Below are positions 17,561-26,116 of a stretch of 64,000 nucleotides of DNA, piece by piece. Both the position numbers and the translations under genes were made by a program. The first letter of the stretch is position 1, and each line of letters opens with the position of its first letter. A model generated the notes under the pieces. The model saw nothing but the letters and a program-made list of their open reading frames with translations, was not told the origin of the DNA and did not search any database. Origin of the DNA: Streptomyces griseoluteus (GTDB taxonomy: Bacteria; Actinomycetota; Actinomycetes; Streptomycetales; Streptomycetaceae); contig NZ_SRRU01000003.1 of assembly GCF_004784465.1 (NCBI RefSeq), positions 551,938 to 615,937 of the forward strand, written 5' to 3'.

Positions 17561-17786
17561 CTGTGTACTCCTTACCGCTGTCCCGCGTTCCCGTCCTCGG
17601 CAGCATACGGCGGGCGCCAGTGGGCGATGCCGACGAGGACTGCGGCGGCAGCGCGGACGGCCACGGCCGCGCGGCGTCACCCCGCGTCCGCGCCACGCCC
17701 TCCCCACGGGGTGAGAGATCACTCGTGCGGGGCATGGCGGCACGTCGGTGGTGGAAGGCGGGCGAGGGGGTGCGCAGAGTGGGCGG

Positions 17787-18224
17787 GTGGATCGAACTTC
17801 GTCTGCCGCGGCCCTCCTGGTGGCCGTCACGACTCTGACCGGGTGTATGACCGTGCACGGGCCGGCGGTGCCCGCTTCGGGGCCGGCCGGCCCGCCCTCG
17901 CGGGCGGCGGCGGCCCGGCCGGACGGGAGCGCGCAGCCCCGCATGGACGAGGAGCCGGGGCAGGAGGCGCTGACCCGGACCGGCCCTTCCCCCAGCGCCA
18001 CGAAGCCGCACCGCTCGGCGCCCGCCGCCGCGCCCGAGCCCCGGCGCACCCCCGTCGCCCCCGCCCCGCGCCGGGCGTACCCGGACCGTCCACGCGCCGA
18101 CACCCCGCACGCGCCCCGCGCGGTGCCGCAGATCCCGAATGTGTGCGCGCTGGGCAAGAAGTACGGCGGCTGGCCCAAGAACAGCCCGCAGTCGACGATC
18201 TGCGAGCAGGCGTACGGGCGTTAG
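17787..18224 (+). CDS. Small proline-rich lipoprotein
   Basis: 145 residues. A short hydrophobic stretch ends in the lipobox LTGC (C20), so the mature protein is a membrane-anchored lipoprotein. The next 90 residues are Pro/Ala/Arg-rich and probably disordered. The C-terminus, CALGKKYGGWPKNSPQS ending in a second cysteine, looks conserved and may form a small disulphide loop. I know of no function. The GTG at 17787 is preferred to an in-frame ATG 39 bases upstream because it gives a normal signal peptide. Its stop overlaps that of the convergent gene (TTAG). Confidence 0.7.
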   Translation: MDRTSSAAALLVAVTTLTGCMTVHGPAVPASGPAGPPSRAAAARPDGSAQPRMDEEPGQEALTRTGPSPSATKPHRSAPAAAPEPRRTPVAPAPRRAYPDRPRADTPHAPRAVPQIPNVCALGKKYGGWPKNSPQSTICEQAYGR

Positions 18225-18742
18225 CGCGTCGGCCGCTGTCTCGGCGGCCCCCAGCCGTCGCCCTCCGAGGGGCCGGTGTCGGGAAGGCGGAGTTCCAGCC
18301 GGGTGATCGCGTCCCGGACGGCCGTGCCGTAGCCGTCGTCGGGGAGGATGCCGGCCGCGCGGCGGGCGCGGCGGAGGTGGGTGCGGGCGGCGTCGGCGCG
18401 GTCCAGCTTGAGGTAGTCGGCCGCGAGGCTGAGGTGCAGCGACGGGTAGAAGCCGCGCACGCTGGCGGGGTCGGCGCCGGGCCGGCCGTCGGTCAGCTCG
18501 TCGGCCGCCGACAACGCCCTCAGGTCCCAGGCGAGTTCGTCCGCCGGGTCGTCCTGGGTGTCGGCCAGGTAGTGGGCGAGGGTGCAGCGGTGCAGCGGGT
18601 CACCGGACTCGGCCGTCTCGGCCCACAGCTCCAGCAGCCGGCGCCGGGCCTCCTCCCGGTCGCCGCCGCGGTGCAGCATCACGATCTGCCCGATCCGGGT
18701 GAGCAGGGCATCGGGCGCCGTCTGCTCCTGTCGCTCCGCCAC
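18221..18742 (-). CDS. TPR-like helical protein of unknown function
   Basis: 173 residues, all helical and soluble. LLTRIGQIVMLHRGGDREEARRRLLELW near the start and LHLSLAADYLKLDRADAARTHLRRARR later (each read as adjoining blocks) are spaced like tetratricopeptide helices. I recall conserved Streptomyces proteins that begin RQEQNAPDALLTRIG, which supports the chosen GTG; GGAGG lies five bases before it. An ATG 48 bases upstream is possible but has no ribosome site. Partners are unknown. Confidence 0.75.
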   Translation of the reverse strand: MAERQEQTAPDALLTRIGQIVMLHRGGDREEARRRLLELWAETAESGDPLHRCTLAHYLADTQDDPADELAWDLRALSAADELTDGRPGADPASVRGFYPSLHLSLAADYLKLDRADAARTHLRRARRAAGILPDDGYGTAVRDAITRLELRLPDTGPSEGDGWGPPRQRPTR

Positions 18743-18867
18743 CGCGCCCTCCGGACCCGTCACCCGGCCGCTCGTCGGCCGTCCGCCCATGACGCTAACC
18801 GCAGCCGGCGGCGATACCGGGCAGGCGGCCCCGGACGGAACGGTGAGACCGCCTGGCCGGTCCCCGC

Positions 18868-19551
18868 TCAGCCCAGGTCGGGGATGCGCCAGTCGATCGG
18901 CTCGTGGCCCTGCGCGGCGACGGCCTCGTTGATCTGCGTGAAGGGGCGCGAGCCGAAGAACTTCTTCGCGGACAGCGGCGAGGGATGCGCGCCCTTGACG
19001 ACCACGTGCCGCGTCTCGTCGATCAGCGGCAGCTTCTTCTGGGCGTAGTTGCCCCACAGCACGAACACCGCCGGGTCGGGACGGGAGGCCACCGCGCGGA
19101 TCACCGCGTCCGTGAACTTCTCCCAGCCCTTGCCCTTGTGCGAGTTGGCCTCGCCGGAGCGCACGGTGAGCACCGCGTTCAGCAGCAGGACGCCCTGTTC
19201 GGCCCAGGGCATCAGATAGCCGTTGTCCGGGACGGGCAGGCCCAGCTCCTCGTGCATTTCCTTGTAGATGTTCCGCAGCGACGGCGGGGTCTTCACACCG
19301 GGCCGCACCGAGAAGCACAGCCCGTGCCCCTGGCCCTCGCCGTGGTACGGGTCCTGGCCGAGCACGAGCACCTTGACCTGGTCGTACGGCGTCGCGTCCA
19401 GCGCCGCGAAGACCTCCTCGCGCGGCGGGTAGACGGGACCCTTCGCCCGCTCCTCCTCGACGAACTCCGTCAGCTCCTTGAAATAGGGCTGCTGGAGCTC
19501 GTCGCCCAGAACGCTCTGCCAGGACGCGGGCAGCATGGCGATGTCGGTCAC
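18868..19551 (-). CDS. ung: Uracil-DNA glycosylase, family 1
   Basis: 227 residues, the normal length. The catalytic water-activating loop LGQDPYHGEGQGHGL (D67) and the Leu loop GAHPSPLS (H189) are both intact, and VLLLNAVLTV carries the uracil-binding asparagine. The enzyme removes uracil arising from cytosine deamination, a heavy burden in a very GC-rich genome. The GTG has AGGGAC upstream. Streptomyces often have two ung genes. Confidence 0.96.
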   Translation of the reverse strand: MTDIAMLPASWQSVLGDELQQPYFKELTEFVEEERAKGPVYPPREEVFAALDATPYDQVKVLVLGQDPYHGEGQGHGLCFSVRPGVKTPPSLRNIYKEMHEELGLPVPDNGYLMPWAEQGVLLLNAVLTVRSGEANSHKGKGWEKFTDAVIRAVASRPDPAVFVLWGNYAQKKLPLIDETRHVVVKGAHPSPLSAKKFFGSRPFTQINEAVAAQGHEPIDWRIPDLG

Positions 19552-19633
19552 GTCGGTGTCCCTAACGATCGGCGGTCACTTCCAAGGCTTCAGAACCTAC
19601 AGGCGACCACTGACAACGCCGACGGCAGGCCGC

Positions 19634-21223
19634 TCACCAGCTCGTCTTCCGGTTCAGCTCCCACATCATCATGATCGTCGAGGGGTCGAGGGCACGCTCG
19701 CCGCCGGAGATGTCCTCACTCGCGGCGATGTACTGGCGTCCCTGCCACAGCGGGATCAGCCGGGCGTCCTCCACCATGATCCGCTGGGCGGCCGTCAGGT
19801 CCTTCACCACCTGGGCCCGGTCCCCCTGCGCCCGCGACCGGGGCAGCAGCTCACCGGTGATCCTCTTGCTCACGTAGGGGGTGCCGAGGGCGTTGTGCTC
19901 GCCGACGAAGGGCGCGATGAAGTTGTCCGCGTCGGGGAAGTCCGGGAACCAGCCCCGGCCGAACACCGGGTACTCCCCCTTCTGGTAGCCGGTGACGTAG
20001 GTCTTCCAGGGGCGGGCGCGCAGGGTGATGGTGAACAGCCCGGAGGCTTCCAGTTGCCGCTTCAGCTCCCGGAACATCACGCCGGTCTCGGAGCCGTAGC
20101 GGTCGGAGGTGTACCAGAAGGTGAGCGGGACCCGCTGCCTGATGCCCGCCTCGGCGAGGATCGTGCGGGCCTTGCCGGCGCTGGGTTCGCCGAAGTGGTC
20201 GAAGTAGGAGGTGGCGTGGCCGGTCAGGCCCTTGGGGACCATGGAGTACAGCGGTTCGACGGTGTCCCGGTACACCTTGTGCGCGATGGCACCCCGGTCC
20301 ACGACCTGGGCTATGGCCTTGCGCACGGCGTCGTTGCCGGCCCAGCGGTCCTTGGGGTTGAACACCAGGTAGCTGATGTCGGTGCCGGTGCCGTCGACCA
20401 GTTGCAGCCCGGCCGGGGACTGCCGCTGGAGGGTGAGGATGTCGTTGGCGGCGAGTCCGCGGTAGGTGACGTCGATGCTCTTGTCGCGCAGCGCCTCGAC
20501 CATCGCGGCGGAGTCCTGGAAGTACCGGATGGTCACCGCCTTGTTCTCCCGCTCGGCGAAGCCCTCGTACTGGTCGTTGCGCACCAGCACGGCCCGCTTG
20601 CCCTCGTCGTAGGACGCCAGGCGGTACGGGCCGGAGCCATGCACGTCGCCGTCCTTGCGCAGCGAGTTGGCGGGGTACTCGCGCGGGTCGACGAGGGACA
20701 TGGCCGGGGTGGCGAGGACGAACGGGAAGGTGGCGTCGGGCCTCTTGAGGTGGAAGACGATCTCCCGCGCGCCCCTGGTCTCCACCCGGTCCAGCCCCTC
20801 CAGCAGTCCGGCGGGGCCGCTCGGGGCGTTGATGGTGCGGATGCGGTCGATGGAGTGCCGGACGGCCTCGGCGTCGAGCGGGTGGCCGTCGGCGAACTTC
20901 AGCCCGGCACGCAGCTTGCAGCGGTAGGTGCGGCTGGTGGAGTCGGTGAAGGAACAGCTCTCCGCGGCGTCCGGCTGGGGGGTGGTCGCGCCGTTCGGGT
21001 AGGCCAGGAGGGTCTGGTAGACGTTGCGGAACAGTTCCCAGGAGCCGTCCCAGGCGCCCGCCGGGTCCAGGGTGCTCGGCGCGCTGGTCGTCCCCACCAC
21101 GATCGGGCTGCTGTCGTCCGGGCCGGCGTCGGAGAGCAGTCCGCAGCCGGGCAGCAGGGTGATGAGGGAGGTGAGGGACACGGCCGCCGCGACCCTGCGC
21201 CGGACTCTGTTCCGCTTGAACAC
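19634..21223 (-). CDS. ABC-transporter substrate-binding lipoprotein, family 5 (peptide/nickel type)
   Basis: 529 residues. An Arg-rich start leads to the lipobox LPGC (C27), then a family 5 periplasmic-type domain: TSAPSTLDPAGAWDG at the N-terminus, LRAGLKFADGHPLDAEAVRHSI (two blocks near residue 110) and YRGLAANDI. It should bind oligopeptides or similar solutes outside the membrane. No permease or ATPase genes adjoin it, so it is an orphan binding protein that must share a transporter encoded elsewhere. GAGGAG lies before the GTG. Confidence 0.92.
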   Translation of the reverse strand: MFKRNRVRRRVAAAVSLTSLITLLPGCGLLSDAGPDDSSPIVVGTTSAPSTLDPAGAWDGSWELFRNVYQTLLAYPNGATTPQPDAAESCSFTDSTSRTYRCKLRAGLKFADGHPLDAEAVRHSIDRIRTINAPSGPAGLLEGLDRVETRGAREIVFHLKRPDATFPFVLATPAMSLVDPREYPANSLRKDGDVHGSGPYRLASYDEGKRAVLVRNDQYEGFAERENKAVTIRYFQDSAAMVEALRDKSIDVTYRGLAANDILTLQRQSPAGLQLVDGTGTDISYLVFNPKDRWAGNDAVRKAIAQVVDRGAIAHKVYRDTVEPLYSMVPKGLTGHATSYFDHFGEPSAGKARTILAEAGIRQRVPLTFWYTSDRYGSETGVMFRELKRQLEASGLFTITLRARPWKTYVTGYQKGEYPVFGRGWFPDFPDADNFIAPFVGEHNALGTPYVSKRITGELLPRSRAQGDRAQVVKDLTAAQRIMVEDARLIPLWQGRQYIAASEDISGGERALDPSTIMMMWELNRKTSW

Positions 21224-21363
21224 GCGCTCGCTCCTCGATCCGCCGTACCAAGGTCGGCAGACCATACCGCAGCACCGGACCTAGCGAACCTCCCCTGAAA
21301 CATGGCTTGTTGATCAATTCCGAGTGACTACGTTGTCATGCGGCGGATCCGCCGGGAACGCGT

Positions 21364-21399
21364 ACGGGCGCCGCTCCCCCTTGGGGGAACGGCGCCCGT
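21364..21399 (-). terminator. Hairpin downstream of the leftmost FabG-type gene
   Basis: ACGGGCGCCG (21364-21373) pairs with CGGCGCCCGT (21390-21399). The hairpin lies about 20 bases past the reductase stop and has no long U-tract, as is common in Streptomyces. Confidence 0.7.
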
Positions 21400-21420
21400 G
21401 GCGGCGCGGGCCGGGCGGGG

Positions 21421-22182
21421 TCAGCCCACCCCGGCGTTGAGGAAGATGCCGCCGTCCACGACGAGCGTCTGACCGGTGACCCAGTCGGACTGCGCGGAGG
21501 TGAGGAAGGCCGCGGCCCCACCGATGTCGGAGGGGACGCCGAGCCGGCCGAGCGGGTAGGAGGCGGCCGCCTCCTCCTCCCGGCCCTCGTACAGGGCCTC
21601 GGCGAACTTGGTCTTCACGACCGCCGGGGCGATCGCGTTGACCCGCACCTTCGGCGCGAACTCGTGCGCGAGCTGCTGGGTCAGGTTGATCATCGCGGCC
21701 TTGCTCACGCCGTACACGCCGATGAACGGCGAGGGCGCGAGGCCGGCGACGGAGGCGATGTTGACGATCGCGCCGCCGTTCTCCCGCTGCCAGGCGTGCC
21801 AGGTCTTCTGGGCGAAGCCGAGCGCCGAGATCACGTTCGTCTCGAAGACCTTGCGGGCCACGTCCAGGTCGACGTCGGCGATGGGGCCGAAGACCGGGTT
21901 CGTGCCCGCGTTGTTGACCAGGTAGTCAACGCGGCCGAACGCCTCCATGGCGCGTTCGACGGCCTCGGTCTGGTGGGCGAGGTCGTGGGCCTTGCCGGCG
22001 ACGCCGATGACGCGGTCGGCACCGAGCCGCTCGACGGCCTCCTTCAGCGCCTCCTCGTTGCGGCCGGTGATGACGACGCGGTCACCGCGTGCCACCAGGG
22101 CCTCCGCGACGCCGTAGCCGATGCCCCGGCTGGCGCCCGTGACGAGCGCGGCCTTGCCGGAGAGTGCGGGGAGTTCAGTCAT
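21421..22182 (-). CDS. Short-chain dehydrogenase/reductase (FabG-like)
   Basis: 253 residues. The Rossmann motif TGASRGIG (near 16-23), NNAG, a catalytic serine in IVNIASVAG and the YGVSK active site (YxxxK) are all present, as is the C-terminal LVVDGGIFL. It reduces a ketone or oxidises an alcohol with NAD(P)H. The partner gene 35 bases upstream on the same strand is a second SDR of equal length, and the two probably form one operon in acyl-chain metabolism. It is less like authentic FabG than its neighbour. Confidence 0.92.
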   Translation of the reverse strand: MTELPALSGKAALVTGASRGIGYGVAEALVARGDRVVITGRNEEALKEAVERLGADRVIGVAGKAHDLAHQTEAVERAMEAFGRVDYLVNNAGTNPVFGPIADVDLDVARKVFETNVISALGFAQKTWHAWQRENGGAIVNIASVAGLAPSPFIGVYGVSKAAMINLTQQLAHEFAPKVRVNAIAPAVVKTKFAEALYEGREEEAAASYPLGRLGVPSDIGGAAAFLTSAQSDWVTGQTLVVDGGIFLNAGVG

Positions 22183-22217
22183 GTCCGTGTGCTCCAGGGT
22201 TCTCGGGTCCGGACCGG

Positions 22218-22979
22218 CTAGTCGAGCGGTCCGCCCGCGACGTACAGCACCTGGCCGGAGACGAATCCGGCCGCCTCGCCGGTGAAGAAGGCGATGGCGT
22301 TGGCGATGTCCTCGGGCTCACCGACGCGCTGGACCGGGATCTGGGTGGCGGCGGCCTTCTTGAAGTCGTCGAAGCCCATGCCCACGCGGTCGGCCGTGGC
22401 CTTGGTCATCTCGGTGGCGATGAAGCCGGGGGCGACGGCGTTGGCGGTGATGCCGAACTTGCCCAGCTCGATGGCGAGAGTCTTGGTGAAGCCCTGGAGA
22501 CCCGCCTTGGCGGCCGAGTAGTTGGCCTGGCCGCGGTTGCCGAGCGCGGAGGACGAGGACAGGTTGACGACCCGGCCGAAGCCCGCGTCCACCATGTGCT
22601 TCTGCACGGCCTTGGTCATCAGGAACGAGCCGCGCAGGTGCACGCCGAGCACGGTGTCCCAGTCGGACACGCTCATCTTGAACAGCAGGTTGTCGCGGAG
22701 CACCCCGGCGTTGTTGACCAGGATGGTGGGCGCGCCCAGCTCCTCCGCGATCCGCGCGACGGCGGCCTCGACCTGCGCCTCGTCGGAGACGTCGGCGCCG
22801 ACCGCGAGGGCCTTGCCGCCCGCGGCGGTGATCTTCTCGACGGTGTCCTTGCAGGCGGCCTCGTCCAGGTCGACGACGGCGACGGCGTGACCCTCGGCGG
22901 CCAGCCGGACGGCGGTGGCGGCGCCGATGCCGCGCGCCGCGCCGGTTACTACCGCGACCCGCTGTTCAGTGGTGGACAT
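22218..22979 (-). CDS. fabG: 3-oxoacyl-ACP reductase-like SDR
   Basis: 253 residues with the full SDR set: TGAARGIG, NNAGVLRDNLLFKM, VNLSSSSALGNRGQANYSAAKAG (the tetrad Ser, Tyr and Lys) and NAVAPGFIATEMT. NNAGVLRD and VAPGFIxTEM are typical of FabG. It should reduce 3-oxoacyl thioesters in the cytoplasm. GAGGAG precedes the ATG. Upstream, at 23040-23053, is GAGCGACCGCTTAG, a short dyad of the AGCG-N2-CGCT form seen in operators of TetR regulators of acyl metabolism; this is a suggestion only. Confidence 0.92.
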   Translation of the reverse strand: MSTTEQRVAVVTGAARGIGAATAVRLAAEGHAVAVVDLDEAACKDTVEKITAAGGKALAVGADVSDEAQVEAAVARIAEELGAPTILVNNAGVLRDNLLFKMSVSDWDTVLGVHLRGSFLMTKAVQKHMVDAGFGRVVNLSSSSALGNRGQANYSAAKAGLQGFTKTLAIELGKFGITANAVAPGFIATEMTKATADRVGMGFDDFKKAAATQIPVQRVGEPEDIANAIAFFTGEAAGFVSGQVLYVAGGPLD

Positions 22980-23088
22980 TGCTGCTTCTCCTCGCCCTTG
23001 AGAGAACCCGGCCGGTCCGGACCGGACCCGCCGTGCGGTGAGCGACCGCTTAGTACCTTCAGCACCCGTGACGCTAGAAGCCCTGGCA

Positions 23089-23111
23089 CCCGGTGTCAAC
23101 GGGACACCGGG
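23089..23111 (-). terminator. Intrinsic-type hairpin after the HipA-like/DUF3037 operon
   Basis: CCCGGTGTC (23089-23097) and GACACCGGG (23103-23111) form a perfect nine-pair stem with a five-base loop, 12 bases past the DUF3037 stop. There is no U-tract. Confidence 0.7.
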
Positions 23112-23123
23112 CGGTGTGATCCA

Positions 23124-23573
23124 TTACCTCACCAGGAGGTCCAGCAGCCGCTCCGTCTCGGCCACCGGGTCGGCGGTCAGCCCGGTGTGCACCGGGCCGG
23201 GCCGCACCACCGTGGAACGGGGCGCGATCAGCCACCGGAATCGCCGCCCGGCGTCGTCACCGGCCGCCTGCCCGGCGTCCTCCCCACCGGCGCAGATCCG
23301 CTCCACGGCGCCGAGCGCGGCGCGCACCCCTTCGACGTCCGCGTCCGGGTCGAGTGCGAGCAGCCGGGCCTCGTCCAGGTGGGTGCGGGCGCCGACGTAG
23401 CCGCGGGCGCGGCAGTAGACGATCACGCCCGCGTTGATCCGCTCGCCGCGCTCGACGCGGGGGACGACCCGCAGCAGGGCGTACTCGTACACCTCGCGGT
23501 CGCCGCCCTGGCCGCTCCGGATGATGTGGCGCTCGACCACACTTCCGGCCATGTGAATGTGGTGCTCGCTCAC
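23124..23573 (-). CDS. DUF3037 protein coupled to a HipA-like kinase
   Basis: 149 residues. The DUF3037 core VYEYALLRVVPRVERGERINAGVIVY lies near residues 28-53 (two blocks). It is soluble, without membrane segments. The function of DUF3037 is unknown, but genes for it are recurrently found next to HipA-like kinases. Its GTG overlaps the stop of the kinase gene (GTGA at 23570-23573), so translation is coupled and the two products are probably made in fixed ratio. There is no separate ribosome site. Confidence 0.85.
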   Translation of the reverse strand: MSEHHIHMAGSVVERHIIRSGQGGDREVYEYALLRVVPRVERGERINAGVIVYCRARGYVGARTHLDEARLLALDPDADVEGVRAALGAVERICAGGEDAGQAAGDDAGRRFRWLIAPRSTVVRPGPVHTGLTADPVAETERLLDLLVR

Positions 23574-24334
23574 TTGCTCTCCTTGAGGCCCTCGATGCGT
23601 TCGTGGACGGTGCCCGCGCGGGCGAGCAGCGGGCGCGCGTAGGCACGGCGCAGGTCGTCGGGTGTGCCGAAGCCGGGTTCGCCGGCCAGCCAGGCGTCCG
23701 GGATCCTGGCGGTGACCTCGGCGAGCAGCTCCTCGGTGACCAGGGGGGCCAGGTCGGCCGCCGCGGCGCCGACGTCGGGGGTGAAGCGGGCGAGGGCGTG
23801 GTCGGCCGCGTCGTAGGGCCGGGCGGCGGAGGCGTCGACGGAGGGCCAGTTGTGGTGCCAGATCATGGTGGCGCCGTGGTCGATGAGCCACAGCCCACCC
23901 CCTTGCACCAGGAGGTTGGGGTTGCGCCAGGAGCGGTCGACGTTGTTGACCAGCGCGTCGAACCACACGATCCGGCCCGCCTCTCCGGGGTCGACGGGGA
24001 AGGCGAGCGGGTCGTAGCCGAGGGCACCGGAGAGGAAGTCCATGCCGAGGTTGACACCCCCGCTGGCGCGCAACAGGTCCTGCACCTGCCGCTCGGGCTC
24101 CCCCAGTCCGAGCACGGGGTCCAGCCCGACGGTCACGAGGCCGGGCACCCGGAAGCCGAGGCGCCGGGCGAGTTCCCCGCAGACGACCTCGGCGACCAGG
24201 GTCTTGCGGCCCTGCCCGGCGCCGGTGAACTTCAGGACGTAGAGCCCGAGATCGTCGGCCTCGACGAGCCCCGGCAGCGAGCCGCCCTCACGCAGGGGCG
24301 TGACGAACCGGGTGGCGGTGACTTCGGTCAGCAT
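23570..24334 (-). CDS. HipA-like kinase domain protein
   Basis: 254 residues, the size of the compact HipA-like kinase family and not full HipA. K35 in YVLKFTG is the candidate ATP-binding lysine. The catalytic loop FDALVNNVDRSWRNPNLL holds D126, D133 and N138, and LIDHG (D152) stands where kinases have DFG. HipA phosphorylates glutamyl-tRNA synthetase and is held in check by HipB. No HipB-type HTH gene is visible here; the coupled partner is DUF3037. Substrate unknown. It diverges from the VOC gene across 71 bases. Confidence 0.85.
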   Translation of the reverse strand: MLTEVTATRFVTPLREGGSLPGLVEADDLGLYVLKFTGAGQGRKTLVAEVVCGELARRLGFRVPGLVTVGLDPVLGLGEPERQVQDLLRASGGVNLGMDFLSGALGYDPLAFPVDPGEAGRIVWFDALVNNVDRSWRNPNLLVQGGGLWLIDHGATMIWHHNWPSVDASAARPYDAADHALARFTPDVGAAAADLAPLVTEELLAEVTARIPDAWLAGEPGFGTPDDLRRAYARPLLARAGTVHERIEGLKESK

Positions 24335-24405
24335 TTGCCCAGGCTATCTCGCCTACGACGGCCCACCCCGGCCCCTGTTCCGGCGCCTCCTGGCAGGATC
24401 GGCGC

Positions 24406-24795
24406 ATGACGAACACTCCGCTGCGGATCAACGCCCTCATCGTCGACGCCAACGACCCCGAGCGGCTCGCCGCGTTCTGGTCCGAGCTGCTCGGCAGGCC
24501 GGTCGTGGGCCGCACGGGCCCCTACGTCTGGCTCCGGCGGGAGGACGGTCTGGGCCTCGGATTCCAGCGGGCCGACGGCCCCAAGTCGGGCAAGAACCGT
24601 ATGCACTTCGACGTCACCGCCGCCGACCCGGCCGCCGAGCAGCGGCGCGTGGAGGCGCTGGGCGGGCACCGGCTGACGGAGTACGACGAGGGCGGGTTCC
24701 TGGTGATGGCGGACCCGGAGGGCAATGAGTTCTGCGTCATCCCCGACGGCCCCTTCGAGCTGGACGACGACGGCCGCGCCCACTACCTCGGCTGA
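24406..24795 (+). CDS. VOC-family (glyoxalase-like) protein
   Basis: 129 residues, a single glyoxalase-like domain: INALIVDANDPERLAAFWSELLG at the start (two blocks) and MADPEGNEFCVI near residue 101. Such one-domain proteins act as dimers in resistance, isomerase or dioxygenase roles, and many are uncharacterised. CAGGAT ends six bases before the ATG, so it is probably leaderless. A two-domain relative lies at 35710. Confidence 0.87.
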   Translation: MTNTPLRINALIVDANDPERLAAFWSELLGRPVVGRTGPYVWLRREDGLGLGFQRADGPKSGKNRMHFDVTAADPAAEQRRVEALGGHRLTEYDEGGFLVMADPEGNEFCVIPDGPFELDDDGRAHYLG

Positions 24796-24853
24796 CCCGC
24801 CGCCCCTACGATCGGCGACGCCCCCTCCCGGCCGTACGACCGTCAGGAGCACC

Positions 24854-26116
24854 ATGGAGACGTCGCCCTCCTCAGTCCCGCACCGCCTGAACCCCGCCGG
24901 GGGCTGCCCGCACGCCGACAACGCCCGGCTGCTGGCCCTCGGCGCGGTGGCGCCCGTCGAGCTGCCGGGCGGGATCGAGGGGATGGCCGTGCTGGGCCAC
25001 GACGCGCTGCGTGAGTTCCTCCAGCATCCCGAAGTCGCCAAGGACGTACGGCACTTCAAGGCGCTGCACGAGGGCCGGATCGCACCGGGCTGGCCACTGC
25101 TGACCTTCGCCACCGTGCGCGGCATGACCACGGCCGACGGGGCGGACCACCGGCGGCTGCGGTCGCTGGTCAGCCGGGCCTTCACCCCGCGCCGGGTGGA
25201 CGGACTCCGGCCGCGCGTCGAGGAGTTGACCGAAACGCTGCTGGACGGCCTCGCGGCGGCGGACGGCGTCGTCGACCTCCGGCAGCGCTTCGCGCTCCCG
25301 CTGCCGATGGGCGTCATCTGTGAACTCCTCGGGGTGGACGAGCGGTTCCGCGACCGCCTGCACCGGCTCAGCAATCAGGTGGTGGCGACCGACATCGGCC
25401 CGGAGGCGGCACTGGCCGCCAACCGCGAACTCGTCGCCGTCCTGGGCGAGATAGCCGCGGGCAAGGCGGCGCACCCCGGCGACGACCTGACCAGCGCCCT
25501 CATCGCGGCCCGGGACGAGGGCGGCGACCGGCTCGGACAGGAGGAGCTGATCGGCACACTGGTGCTGCTGATCGTGGCCGGGCACGAGACCACCCTGAAT
25601 CTGATCACCAACGCCGTGCGGGCCCTGTGCGCGCACCGCGACCAGCTCGGCCTGGTCCGTTCCGGGGCCGCCAGCTGGGCCGACGTGGTGGAGGAGACCC
25701 TGCGCTGGGACTCCCCTGTCAGCTACTTCCCGTTCCGCTATCCGGTACGGGACCTCGACGTCGACGGTACGACGATCCCGGCGGGCACTCCGGTCCTGGC
25801 CGGCTACTCCGCCGCCGGACGCGACAAGGCGGCGCACGGCCAGGACGCCGACCGCTTCGATGTCACGCGTCCGGCCCGCGCCGACGCCGTGCGCAGTCTG
25901 TCGCTGGGGCACGGCGCCCACTACTGCGCGGGCGCTCCCCTGGCCCGGCTGGAGGCGACGGTCGCGCTGGAGCGGCTGTTCGCCCGCTTCCCGGACCTCG
26001 AGCTCGCCGTGCCGGAGGCGGACCTGCCGCGTCACGCCGGCTTCGTCGGCAACAGCGTGCGGGAGTTGCCGGTCCGCCTCAGCGGTCGGGTGCGGCCTGG
26101 AGGGACGGCAGGGTGA
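24854..26116 (+). CDS. Cytochrome P450
   Basis: 420 residues, soluble bacterial type. Recognised are the I-helix oxygen site VAGHETT (242-247), the ExxR pair E281/R284 in EETLRWDSP, and the heme loop LGHGAHYCAG with C358 as ligand. The usual Phe of FxxGxHxCxG is Leu. It hydroxylates or epoxidises an unknown substrate with electrons from a ferredoxin encoded elsewhere. AGGAG sits five bases before the ATG. It overlaps tail to tail by 38 bases with a TetR gene of the butyrolactone-receptor type, a pairing that suggests secondary metabolism or signal turnover. Confidence 0.93.
   Translation: METSPSSVPHRLNPAGGCPHADNARLLALGAVAPVELPGGIEGMAVLGHDALREFLQHPEVAKDVRHFKALHEGRIAPGWPLLTFATVRGMTTADGADHRRLRSLVSRAFTPRRVDGLRPRVEELTETLLDGLAAADGVVDLRQRFALPLPMGVICELLGVDERFRDRLHRLSNQVVATDIGPEAALAANRELVAVLGEIAAGKAAHPGDDLTSALIAARDEGGDRLGQEELIGTLVLLIVAGHETTLNLITNAVRALCAHRDQLGLVRSGAASWADVVEETLRWDSPVSYFPFRYPVRDLDVDGTTIPAGTPVLAGYSAAGRDKAAHGQDADRFDVTRPARADAVRSLSLGHGAHYCAGAPLARLEATVALERLFARFPDLELAVPEADLPRHAGFVGNSVRELPVRLSGRVRPGGTAG

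Noticed and set aside
21341..21354. Perfect 14-base palindrome CGGCGGATCCGCCG
   Set aside because: GC-only palindromes of this size arise easily in such DNA; it has no clear relation to a promoter.
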